The notes under the pieces: model-generated
Databases searched by the model: none
Told to the model about the DNA's origin: nothing
The model's input: only the letters and a program-made list of their open reading frames with translations
Shown: positions 9,419-19,030 of the stretch, in pieces
Layout of the letters: every line of letters begins with the position of its first letter
Numbering within the stretch: position 1 is the first letter of the stretch
From: Guillardia theta CCMP2712
Lineage: Eukaryota > Cryptophyceae > Pyrenomonadales > Geminigeraceae
NCBI RefSeq assembly: GCF_000315625.1
Contig: NW_005434518.1
Location: 22,770-57,928, forward strand
Length of the DNA stretch: 35,159 bases
Direction of reading: 5' to 3'
Translations under genes and position numbers: made by a program

Positions 9419-10257
9419 TCAGCTCTCTTCTCGCACCACTGCTCCACGGCATCGACCTGTGGCCATGCAAGCGCAGCTCAACGAGGTAGTGAGGAGCTGA
9501 GAACGATGGGCCACCTGATAGATGAAATCCGCGACTTCTCTGTGCCCTGCTCGTTGCGCAACCTCCTGAGCAGTCATGTTCATCAAGCCCTTGGCTCTGA
9601 TGGATGTTGTGGCTCCGTTCTTGATCAGCTCAGTGACAGCATCGAGGTGACCTTGAGGTAAGATGCGTCACGAGTGCGGCACGAGAGTTGATATGGTAGA
9701 GACGAGGAGGAGAGGAGAAGGGGAGGAGGAGAGGGAAACAGTGTGTACACATCACAGGACGGGGAAACGAGTGAGAAAGGGAGAGGAGAGGAGAGGAGAG
9801 GAGAGGAGAGGAGAGGAGAGGAGAGGAGAGGAGAGGAGAGGAGAGGAGAGGAGAGGAGAGGAGAGGAGAGGAGAGGAGAGGAGAGGAGAGGAGAGGAGAG
9901 GAGAGGAGAGGAGAGGAGAGGAGAGGAGAGGAGAGGGGCAAGGGTAAGCCTAGCACCTTCTTTCGCGGCGAAATGCAGAGCTGTCAGACCCCTCTCATCG
10001 ACCATGTCCACGTCTACCCCCTACGGTCACGTCAGGCACAAGACTGGTGGAGGCTCATCAACCTTGTCCAGCTCGAACTTGATGCCCGGCAATGAACCTC
10101 GGTACGCCGACGAGTGGAGCGCGGTTGTTGGGATGAAGCTAGTGGCGTCGGAGTATCAGGCCTTCCCACGTCGCCTCCTCCTGCTCTCTCACCTGCTCTC
10201 GTAAGGGGTTCTGCTGTCGCAGCAAGCTGTCATCGGCTTGCATGCCTCGGCCCCCAT
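9419..10257 (-). CDS. Small ankyrin-repeat protein, 145 aa, 4 exons
   Basis: Minus-strand exons: 10257-10193, 10138-10063, 10020-9957 and 9651-9419. Splice phases agree at every junction, and the introns are 54, 42 and 305 nt. Two ankyrin repeats are evident: VDVDMVDERGLTALHFAAKEGHLD at about 49-72 runs into AVTELIKNGA, then a second at about 81-113 (MTAQEVAQRAGHREVADFI). Ankyrin repeats are protein-binding scaffolds, and no partner can be named. The N-terminal 45 residues are not conserved-looking, and the first exon is the least certain. A further splice after TATCAG near 9520 would change the tail. The third intron holds a 156-bp pentanucleotide microsatellite that reads as a pyrimidine tract on the coding strand. 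Confidence 0.72.
9781..9936. repeat. (GAGAG)n microsatellite, about 31 perfect units
   Basis: An uninterrupted GAGAG pentanucleotide array sits inside the third intron of the ankyrin gene. It creates long artefactual ORFs of Leu-Ser-Ser-Pro or Arg-Gly-Glu-Glu repeats on both strands, which are not genes. Confidence 0.97.
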
Positions 10258-10787
10258 GTCCCCCGCTTGTCAGTCTCAGCCTCGCCTGCCCTCACACATT
10301 CGTTACAGACAACCCAGAAACAACCAAGGTCCTCATCAAGGAATGTAGGAACTGTCAACTTAGTTTGCATACAACGAAATATCCACAACATCCACAGTCT
10401 CATAAATCGTTGTCATCATCTCTGTTGGTTTCCAATCAACGTTTTTGTTCAGCTCTCGCCTTTCTTCACCGCGATTGCAAAACAAACGCATAAGTGCCGA
10501 AAGAAGTTCTCGCGAAGAACTGAAATACTTCCTCCTCGCCTTTCCACTCTCCTCGACTTTTATCCTCAACTACCTCTTCTCCTCTGTCCTGTCCTGCCTT
10601 TTGTCCTCAATGTATCTGTTCAGTCTCCCCTCCCGTCTTGGTTCATTTTCTAATACTCAAGACCTCTCTGAACCTCTCCACTTGCGATCCAAGTGTTCAG
10701 CATCAAAGACTTCCAACCCCCTTCAGACATGAGCGGCTGACGTCCATAACCGCCTTTTCTTCCCTCATAGCACCATTGAAGCAGGTG

Positions 10788-10807
10788 ATCTCTCAACGTT
10801 GAGAGAT
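10788..10807. promoter_or_regulatory. Perfect 20-bp palindrome
   Basis: ATCTCTCAACGTTGAGAGAT equals its own reverse complement. It may be a binding site for a dimeric factor. No second copy was noticed in the window. Confidence 0.4.
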
Positions 10808-11327
10808 GGTCGTCCCCTCAGTCGGGTCTCTTTCTTCCGCCCGCACGGTGCTCCTCACTGAGTCAGTCACAACTAAGCTTCGCCGTTCAGAGTCGCCGAG
10901 TCGGAGTCGAGCTCCTGCCAGCACTCGCTGTGCTCCTGCTCCTGCTCCTGGAGTACTGCTTCCTGCTCGAGCTCCTGCTCCTGTACCTGCCGTTCATCTG
11001 CTCCTGCGCACCACCATTGGTACGGACTCCGGTCACTGGTGACCCGCCCCGCCGTAGGGCAGTCAACACATATGTAACGCTTACGGTTACGAACGGTTTC
11101 ATTTAATGTAGCTGATCTGTAACGGGCCAATGGGTTTTATAGTTTTATAAAAGGCTCCTCAGATTTCTTTGGTTGAGAAAAACATTTGTATAGACTCTTA
11201 AAACATATGAAATGATTAATAGTGCAAAATTAAATTCAACTTATAAGTACACTACGAATTGTCTCTTTTTTAAAACTATAAAATATTTTTTAACTTTATA
11301 AGGTTCCTCCCGCACCCTGTCAGCCCT

Positions 11328-11535
11328 GACACCCCATTTTAGTACCCCACCCCTTCCCCATTAGTACCCCCGAATACCCAGTACCCTTCCCACTCATCTG
11401 TCAGGACCCCTAGTTTCTACATCCCCCTCCCTCGATTCCAAATTCAGCCCATCCCCATCCTTGCTACCGGTCCTTTCTACTTCTATCACCCCCTTGCTTC
11501 TCCATGTAGAGGTACCCCTACAGGTGTAGTACCCC
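11328..11535. repeat. Interspersed (G)TACCCC / CCCCACCCC array
   Basis: ACCCC-containing motifs recur every 10-30 bases with unrelated linkers: 11331, 11343, 11350, 11364 and onward to about 11530. The segment belongs to the same class as those at 14573, 23640 and 31535. The G-rich strand faces the ankyrin gene. Confidence 0.6.
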
Positions 11536-11921
11536 CACCCCTTCCTCCTCCACCCAGGCGACTCTCCCCCTAGGAGCAGCCTCCGTTCCTCCCTCCAGGC
11601 TCCCTCCTCTCCCTTCCCTCCTCCTCCTCCCTCACTCGTGCAGTTTCCATCCTTGCTCTCGATCTTGCGATCCTTCATACAGGTGCTTCTCAGCGCCCGA
11701 TCGCTCCTACACAGTACATCAGATCGCTGTTCCCTTGCTCGTTGCTGTGCACATGCACCACTGAGGGAACGTTGGCATCCTTCGCTCGTGGATCCTTGGA
11801 ACAGGATCCCCTCGCTCTTGAAGGCTCGAGGCGAGCTCGAGCATCCTGCAGCAACATCTAGCTCCTCCATCGACTCTTGAGAGACACCAGCGAGAGGGTC
11901 CGCGTGCAGCGTCATAGGAGA

Positions 11922-12949
11922 ATGCCACGGTTCGACCACATCGCACTGACTTCAACAGCGATCTTGATCGCCGTCATCCTGCAGAGCAGCCATGCTGTTG
12001 CAAAGCTCCTTGTTGCCTTTCCTGACCCCAGAGTGCATCCTGTGGCGTGCGGACGGGTGGGTCTCAAGTCCTCTCTAGTTTGCGACCCCTCCGGGATTCT
12101 CACCTCAGGGGGGCAAGACAAGGTCGACATGGTAGCCAGGTAAGAGAGCAAGAAGATGCCGGCTTGCAACAGTCCTTGACATCTGCCTTGAACAGGAGCG
12201 TGTCATCGCAGATCCTCTCAGCAGCCGTCGTGGTGATGCCCAAGGCAAACGTGGGAGCTCCCAACTCCACTGGCTCCTTCCACTGCAACGATGCGGCCAA
12301 GCACAAGGCCGAGAGGATCCTGACGTCCTGGGGGAACGGTCTCACGGTGCTGATCCTTGCATCCAAGGATGATCGGCAGTTCTGCATCGTCCAGCAGAAC
12401 CCCAAGTCAGAGCTCGTGAAGAAGGAGGACGTGGATCATATCTACAAAGTAGTCGAGGAGCTGCTCTCCGTGCAGAACCAGGTGACCATGGATCTGCTGG
12501 ATAGTGCGATCATATCAGCGCTGCTGAGACTGTGGGAGAGATCGACGGTGGATAAGGCACATGCTCACATGAAGGTTATGCGCCCCTCTAACAGGGAGCT
12601 CATGCAAATGTTCATCGCTCAGTGCATTCCTTTCATCGGGTTCGGCATCACCGACAACGGCCTAATGATAATCTTCGGTGAAGCCATCGAGCAGTTCCTT
12701 GGTAAGCTGATGGGCCTCTCCACCATGGGAGCAGCTGCCACCGGCAACCTCCTCTCGGACATTGCAGGGATTTTCCTGGGAGGACAAGTCCAGGCCATCG
12801 CTTCTCGTCTCGGGGCAGCCGAGCCGGACCTGACGCTAGAGCAGAGGAGTTTGACCATTACAAGAACGTGCAAGCAGCTGGGAGAGACGGTCGGCATCAC
12901 GATTGGGTGTATCATCGGCATGGCTCCCCTGCTCTACATGGAGAAGTGA
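11922..12949 (+). CDS. MOLO1/TPM-like domain fused to a TMEM65 domain, 323 aa
   Basis: Exon 1 is 11922-12139, a 56-nt intron follows, and exon 2 is 12196-12949. A hydrophobic leader (residues 8-27) looks like a signal peptide. Next come FPDPR (33-37), CGR (43-45) and VCDPSGIL (53-60), then a TPM-type stretch (AERILTSWGNGLTVLILASKDDR). As I recall the MOLO1 family, these are its hallmarks. Residues 205-320 match TMEM65: IPFIGFGITDNGLMI, LSTMGAAATGNLLSDIAG, a RLGAAEPDLT segment and VGITIGCIIGMAPLL. TMEM65 is an inner-mitochondrial-membrane protein in animals, so a signal-like leader here is odd. AAG-TGA-GT at the end is also a perfect donor (AA|GTGAGT). Splicing to 13094-13277 would add 60 residues (383 aa). 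Confidence 0.85.
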
Positions 12950-13277
12950 GTTTGTTTCCCCGTGTTGACCCGTTTTCATCCTGATAGTTCTGAATTAGGG
13001 GGCAACCCGCCCTTGAAGTCGATTCTCCTCCCGTGTCTGATGGTATTCATTCTGCGCCTTCCATTTATGGTACATCTTGACACTGTTTTACAGTGAGTCT
13101 GCATGGAGACAGGCCCAACATCATGCAAATCAAGAGCCAAGATGGTTTTTCAGCTTGAAGGGAGTACCTTTTTTTCTTTGCAAATACCGAAGTACTATTC
13201 GGAATCACATCAGACCTGAACTCGACAACTTCGGCCAGTTAAAGCCACCCCGCGCTGTCTACCGTAGTTGCCAGTGA

Positions 13278-13960
13278 ACTTCCCGGCGAACTTCCGAAGT
13301 TCGGAAGGTCGGAACTTCGGAAACTCCGGCAGAGTCAGAGCACGCCGGTCGCCGCGCCGAGCCTTGTCATCATCCGAGCCCCGGGGCCGCGTCCGGCGGC
13401 CGCGGCAACTTCAATAGTAGTCAACCAATCATTTCGGGGGCTGAGGGACTCGGCAGTCACCCGGCGGCGATCATCGGAACGGCCGGTGACCCGGTACCGT
13501 ACGGCGGCAGGCGCGGCCGGGCCCCAGTGAGCGGCCCCGGCCCGGTGCGTGATCGGACGGTGATCGGACTCTCAGTCTGTGAACTGACGCCGCTGAGTCG
13601 GATCTGATCGGACGCCCGTCCGGCCGGGCCCGGCCGGGGCGGGCGGGCGGGCGGCCGTGTGAGCCCCGGGCCCGGCCCCGGCGCCGAGTCCGCCGGGCGC
13701 TGAGCCTCCGAGGCTCGGCCGGGCGAGTCGAGTGAGGCGCCGGGAGTCACTGCCGCTGGCTGAGGTGGCACCGGGCCCGGTCCGACGGACTCGGACCCGG
13801 CGTTACTTGGCCGTCGGGAGTCAACGTGACGGTCGTCGGCGTGCCGGTCCGACCGTCGTCGGCGGGCCGTCGGCGTGTCACTGAGTGTCGTCGGCGGCCC
13901 GGCCGAACGGTCGGCGGGCCGCCGTCGGCCTCGGCGGCCCAGCCCGCCTACCTTTATAAG
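13278..13960. repeat. GC-rich island 1
   Basis: The segment is dominated by GGCCGGGCCCGG, GAGTC/GTGAC and, from 13800, degenerate GTCGTCGGCG units. It opens with alternating GAACTTCCG/CGGAAGTTC motifs, including the hairpin CGAACTTCCGAAGTTCG at 13287-13303. Islands of the same composition lie at 18775-19030 and 23465-23600. I see no coding evidence despite open frames, which follow from the base composition. Confidence 0.6.
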
Positions 13961-14572
13961 GGCCGATCAGTTTTAAACTGTAAAAATTGAGGAAGGGTCG
14001 GAAGGCCAAGGGACTCCCGATCACAACCTTCCATCCTAAAATATGTTTTAGATTGCTCGTGCAATCAGTTGTCTGAATTTTAAAAAAGTCAAACGTTGTC
14101 TTTTGAAGGAGTCGACTGGCAGTCCTGATGGTATCCGGATTGATCTCAGTACTGGTAAACTAAAAGCTGAAGCGACGTGTATTTGATCTCCGCATTACCA
14201 GAGTCATCTGTACCGGAAACTCAACATATAAGTAAGTGTATAACTATTTGAATATTAGGTACATTTACTTTTACGTTTTGTGACTCCCACTATGTTTCTT
14301 ATAGAACTTATATGTGTTTTGTAGAGTATGGGTATAGATTGGAGGCTACCATTTTCAAGAAAAGAGTTTTATCACTACGACTCTTATCAAATTATCTATA
14401 TATGTTTCTTTTCATGGTAGAAGAAGTCATAAGATACAGAATATTTTGATTTCTTTTGCCTACAATATTTGTACCAAATATCTTTATATAATTATTTGTT
14501 CATTACAAGAAACCCTGAGTTTAAAACATCTCGTGCTAAAATATCAAGTGTACAAGAACTTTTACGTAAGCC
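13961..14572. other. AT-rich intergenic segment
   Basis: There is an abrupt switch from over 75% GC to AT-rich sequence just after CCTTTATAAGGGCC at 13950. I see no ORF of note, no tRNA and no recognised RNA gene. The sharp edge suggests a junction between unlike DNA. Confidence 0.5.
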
Positions 14573-14740
14573 GAGGGGGTAGGGGTGGGTGGGGGCCGCT
14601 GCAAGAGAGTCACTTATAGGGTAGGGGTACTTAGAATAAGGGTCATGCTATATCATGGGTGGGTAATTTCTGTCTCGAATTTCCTATATTTGTGGGTGGG
14701 GTAATCTGAATTTGATATGGAGAAGGTGGGGGTGTACTAG
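14573..14740. repeat. Interspersed GGGGTRGGG array upstream of the Cys-rich gene
   Basis: GGGGGTAGGGGTGGGTGGGGG, GGGTAGGGGTAC, GGGTGGGTAA, GGGTGGGGTAA and GGTGGGGGTGT recur with AT-rich linkers of 20-40 bases. The G-rich strand is the coding strand of the gene that starts at 14957. Confidence 0.6.
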
Positions 14741-14956
14741 CCACGGGTAGTCCACAGTTCTGCTTTGTTGGCGGGACTGGCTCTGCTGCTGCTGCTGCTC
14801 TCCTCCTCTTCCTCCCCTTCTCCCCTCGTTCGTTCTTGCCGTGCCGCTCCTACTGATCATCGTTCCTTCGTCCTCGATCGAATCCTCTCCTTCTCTTCTC
14901 GTCCTTCACCCAAGGCGGTCTGTGTGAATCAGATCACCTCACCCATCTCACTCACC

Positions 14957-16818
14957 ATGGGTGTGGACGAACCTATCCTCCCCAAAGAGCTCGACTGGTC
15001 TCGGACGCCCTTAAACAATGCGTGCGAGAGCTCTTGGTTGCACATTGATGGAGACTCGCTCCACGCAGAGTTAGGAGGTGAGTCTTCTGTGTTCCTTTGC
15101 CCGCAAGCATCGGCACTGACACCGTATTGTGCGTTTGCTCTCCAGGGCCAAATGAACTCTTCTGCTTCGAGGAAAACTTGGAGGGGTCGCTGAGCTGCGA
15201 CATGGATGGCTGGGCTGAGCTGGACAGCGGGACCGTCATCGACCCCATCGAGCAGGTAATTAATTCTCCCTCTTGTGATCCCACCCCGCTCTCTAGTTCG
15301 ATACCTATTTAACGGGTCGTTCTATGGGCCTTGTGGTCCCTCTTGCTGGCTGTAGTTCATTTTCCGTGGCTGGAAACGTGTAGATGGAATCGGGCAGCTG
15401 GCAATGGGAGGACGACGCGGCGCCGAGCGCTCCAGGGCTCCAAGAGCGAGAAGCTGCAAGGCCCAGGACAATGGGGTGCCCTGCTGGAAGCGCCATGGCG
15501 CACGCCCCCGCGATTCTGAGGCTTCAGGCACCCAAAGCGAATGCATGTGCTGGTCGGTCCTTGAGTACCAATCTTAAGCCCATGTCCTTTGGTCACCTTG
15601 GGAGCCTAAATCAGCAGAGCAAGGCTCGCCAAGGTGAAAACTTGAATATGGGATGCCCAAGAGTGAATCTTTCGTGCAGAGCTGAAGGATCTTGTTAAGA
15701 TAGAAGCCACAGAAACTCATGCAGCAAGAAAAGGAAGCATGGTTATGCATTTTGCAAACCACCCGATTCGCGCTGCTCAGGCAACCACAAAGCACAGTTT
15801 GAATGCTTCCTTAGAGGTGTGCCTTGCTGTTTCGAATTCTCATCATTGAAACCGTGACCTTGATCAGAAATTCTCGGCCCACATCCCCAGCAACATAGGT
15901 GGGAGCTTGCCGGAGAAACTAGCGGCTGCAGGCAACAAGGGGCTGGTCGTTGAAGAGCGTGCGAAACGAAGCAGGCCATTGTGCATCACCTACTGCGACG
16001 GCATGAGGTCTGTACTGCCTGCTCGCACTGTGATGGACTCACTCTCTGCTCGCAGCAGCTCCAAGGATGTATCTTCCTACCGCCAACCCAAACAGCCCAA
16101 GATCTCGGAGAAGCTGCTGTGCAAGCCCAGGTCATACGCCCCTGCTAGAGTCGACATGGCTGCCGGCACTTTACTATCACATAGCCATGAGTGGACCGAC
16201 AGCTCGGTCACAGTCCTGCCGACTTGCAAGTTTGTGAGCAAACGTGTTGGCACAACCTGTGAGCATCCTCCGATCAAGTCACTGCACAAGAGAGGACATC
16301 TCTCTGTTGCTTGCTCAGCCGGTCACCAGGTGGGCTTGTGCCACTGTATCTTGAGCTGAGGTCTGACTGTGGTGTGCTGCAGTGGGTATGGTGTGCCGAG
16401 TGCTGTAATTGTACGAGGAGCTGTACCGCAGACGGGCAGAGGAAGCGGGGTTGCACCAATCCAGTGCACTGGTTCGAAAGAGACGCGTTCGATACTGGCA
16501 AGAGGAACCACATGAATAGGCATCGCAAGTGAGTGCGGTACGAGAGCTGAAAACTCTTGAGGCTTTCGTGGAAAGTGGAATAGTGCAATTTGAAAATATT
16601 ATAAAACAAACTTGTTCCTTAAATTTACCGGCCAGAGTCTCATCAGCCGGCAGTTCTGCTCGGACTGCACGTCAGGTACTGTAAGTTTAGGTTCAAACTT
16701 GTGCCACGACTCGAAAGGCAGGCAGGAGGGTGCCTCAGGTTACTCCGTTACACTGGGCTTGACTGAGAACATGAAATGGTGGCAAACTCATCATTCTATT
16801 AGCGCCGTCAACCTCTAA
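14957..16818 (+). CDS. Unrecognised protein with Cys/His-rich C-terminus, 393 aa or longer
   Basis: Exons: 14957-15077, 15146-15255, 15384-15633, 15680-15816, 15868-16007, 16056-16329 and 16383 onward. All junctions are GT-AG and in phase. The start ATG sits in CACCATGG. I do not recognise the family. The N-terminus is acidic, the middle is basic and helical (EATETHAARKGSMV), and the C-terminus is rich in Cys/His/Trp (WVWCAECCNC, CTNPVHWFE), suggesting zinc binding. The first stop is TGA 16530-16532, but AA|GTGAGT there is a strong phase-2 donor. Splicing to 16638-16818 keeps the frame and adds FCSDC, which extends the Cys pattern, so I prefer it. The 48-nt intron 16008-16055 is in frame without stops and may be retained. 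Confidence 0.62.
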
Positions 16819-16861
16819 GAAAGTCCATAGTGTTGTCTATGTCCCTAGTCATCGCAAGCCC

Positions 16862-17786
16862 TTACGTCAAGCGGGAGGAATCCGCAAGCAGCTGCTGAAG
16901 GAAGACAATCGCCATAGCCGGGATGATCGGCCGCACGTGCACAAAGATTCCTCCTCGGTTTCCTCGCGTCACCCGCAAGTCCTGGGTCGCAGGTCAGGAG
17001 TGAGGGAGCGACTGACGTGGTCGACCTTGTCAAGGTAGAGGAAGTCCAGCCAGCCGCCCTTGACACGGAGAGGAAGAGGAATGGTGAGAAAGTTTGCTAT
17101 CGTCACCCGAGCATCCGTGATGTCGCAAGAGATTCTCTCCTCCTATGAGAAGATCAATCGTCACAAAATCCTCCTCCCCCTCCCCCTCCTCCTCCCCCTC
17201 CCCCTCCTCCTCCTCCTCCCCCTCCTCCTCCTTCTCAATCTCTCACTCTTATCATAACACAGCAAAGGTTCGTATCTCTCACGTATACTCTCACCTTGCC
17301 GGGGACTGTATCGAACTTCACTGTCGCCTGCAGATCTGCTACACCAGACAGCACAGACGCCTTGTTGTAGAAAACACCCTCCTTCACGTCAAAGTTAGCA
17401 AAAGTCTTGCCGGAGTCCTCCGTTGCTCTCGTGAACTTCTGCAGAGCTGGAGAGTCGCTGGAGTCCTGCTGGAAGACAAGCTGCCACTCCCCGTCGGCCG
17501 TCTGGCTGTCAAACTTGCACTTGGACGCTGAGAGCTCTTGGATGGCGGAGGTGATGTCCTGAAGATAGCTGGGACTCTGCTCGTCGCCTTTGAGGATCAC
17601 GTCCAGCAGCTTCTCCTTGCTTTCCTTGGCGCTTCGCATTGTCAGCGACTGGGCTGCAGATGCTCTAGAGCAGAGCTTGCTGGGCAGGTTTGAGTTGAGC
17701 GTGACCAAGGAGGAGGAGAGGAAACATGAAGCCCCCGGTGCTGACAAGACCGCGAGGAGAGGAGTGAGGATCCGAAGAAGTTTCAT
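16862..17786 (-). CDS. PAP/fibrillin plastid lipid-associated protein, 242 aa
   Basis: Minus-strand exons: 17786-17295, 17142-17026 and 16981-16862, with introns of 152 and 44 nt. The first ~21 residues are a signal peptide ending GASC, followed by FLSSS and a Ser/Arg/Lys-rich segment. That Phe after the predicted cleavage site is the hallmark of import into secondary red plastids, and it supports plastid location. The PAP_fibrillin domain covers about 52-225. Diagnostic motifs are DGEWQLVFQQDSS, GGWLDFLYLD (193-202) and RGNRGGIFVHV. These proteins coat plastoglobules or thylakoids and act in lipid/isoprenoid storage and photoprotection. No regulation can be read. The gene converges with the Cys-rich gene, about 45 bases apart. 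Intron 1 is purine-rich on the coding strand. Confidence 0.88.
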
Positions 17787-18488
17787 GGTTCAAGATGCAG
17801 ACGAAGAGGTCAGAGAGGGTTGATGGATCCTGCAGAAGGAAGCAATGAGCACTCATGAAGACATGTTGGCCACACAACATGGATCCTCACACATAGTCCA
17901 GGACTCAGTGAAGGATTCAAGAGTTCTCAGGGAAAGAAACATGAAAGATCTAGGGGCATGATGAAAGTTTGAGAGAGGTGGAGAGAAACATGATCAAGGT
18001 GGGGAATTGGACAAGTGTCAGTGGCAGCGGAGGTGGCACTAGTAGGAGGAGAGCGACAAGGTTGTGCGACAAGGAAGGCAAGAATAACAACAAGAAATAA
18101 GTAGCAGCGATGGTGGTAGTAGAAGAAAACATAGTAGTGTTAGTGTTAGTGTCAGTGTTAGTGGTAATGGTAGTGTTAGTGGTAGTGGTGGTGGTAGTAG
18201 TAGTAGTAGAAGAAGAAGAAGAAGAAGAAATGAAATATTCACAAGGAGGTGGAAGTGGTGAAGGTGGTGGAGGAGTGGGATTGGAGGAGAAGAGTGCAGG
18301 GGATTGCAGGGGAGGAGAAAAGGGGAGGAAGAAAGCAGGCTTTGGGAGGAGAGAAGGGGAGGAGCAGGAGCAGGAGCACGAGCACGAGCAGGTGCAGGAG
18401 GAGCAGGAGCAGAAGAGGAAGGGAGTGAAGATAATAGAAGGAGCAGGAGCAGGAGAGGAGCACGAGCAGGAGCAGGGCAGGGGCAGGG

Positions 18489-18526
<38 letters not shown>

Positions 18527-18774
18527 AGAGGAGGAGGAGGAGGAGGAGGATGAGGAGGAGGAGGAGGAGCAGGAGCAGGAGGAGAAGGAGGAGGGAGCCA
18601 TGTAAGGATAGTTTGCGCTGATGCTGGAGGATTACGGTCATGTTCTGTGCTGACTCAACTTCGCTCCCAAGGTATGAATAATCAGGCTCACCTCAGGGCT
18701 ATCCGTAAATGAATCTAGAGGCAGCGTTTAAATGTTACCTTCTCTTCTAGTGAAAAGATTCTTCACGAAAGATT
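17787..18774. other. Low-complexity intergenic DNA
   Basis: No gene is supported. The segment holds, in order, GTTAGTGTTAGT/GTGGTAGTAG runs (18115-18210), an AGAAGA tract (18208-18228), and GGA, CAGGAG and GAGGAG hexamers (18245-18600). Long frames of Gln-Glu, Leu or Ser across it are composition artefacts. Confidence 0.7.
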
Positions 18775-19030
18775 CGTGGCGGCGGGCCGAACTTCCTCGG
18801 AACCCGCCGCCCCGGGCCGGGCCGGCCGCCCGGGGTGAGTGCCACTAGAGCGGCTCCTCTCCGAGTCACTGAGTCTTTCAAGAGTCTCCGGTGACGCGAG
18901 TCAGGCTCACTGCCGGGCCGGGCCCCGGCCGCCGAGTCACGCCCGGCCGGCCCGGGCAGTCCGACGCACTCAGTGACTGAGGGCCGAGTCCATGATGGCA
19001 GTGCGGCACTGCACCGTCACCCGGGTGCCA
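18775..19030. repeat. GC-rich island 2
   Basis: This island shares with island 1 the CGAACTTCC border (18787-18796), CCGGGCCGGGCCGG cores and repeated GAGTCAC/CACTCAGTGACTGAG motifs. No gene is seen. Confidence 0.55.

Larger units (their letters stand above)
10258..11921. other. Divergent intergenic region (ankyrin - / MOLO1-TMEM65 +)
   Basis: I see no gene here. Contents in order: unremarkable mixed sequence to 10740; a perfect 20-bp palindrome at 10788-10807; imperfect CTCCTG hexamers at 10925-10990; GGTCAC-TG-GTGACC at 11031-11044; CGTTACGG-like motifs at 11080-11125; an AT-rich stretch at 11140-11310 with two TTTATAA motifs; C-rich motif arrays from 11328; then pyrimidine-rich leader sequence to the ATG at 11922. 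Confidence 0.6.

Noticed and set aside
14100-14220. Possible C/D-box snoRNA-like TGATGG ... CTGA
   Set aside because: The boxes are degenerate and there is no terminal stem; too weak to call.
18039-18641. Long Leu/Ser/Pro- and Gln/Glu-rich frames
   Set aside because: They are translations of microsatellites in several frames at once, not genes.
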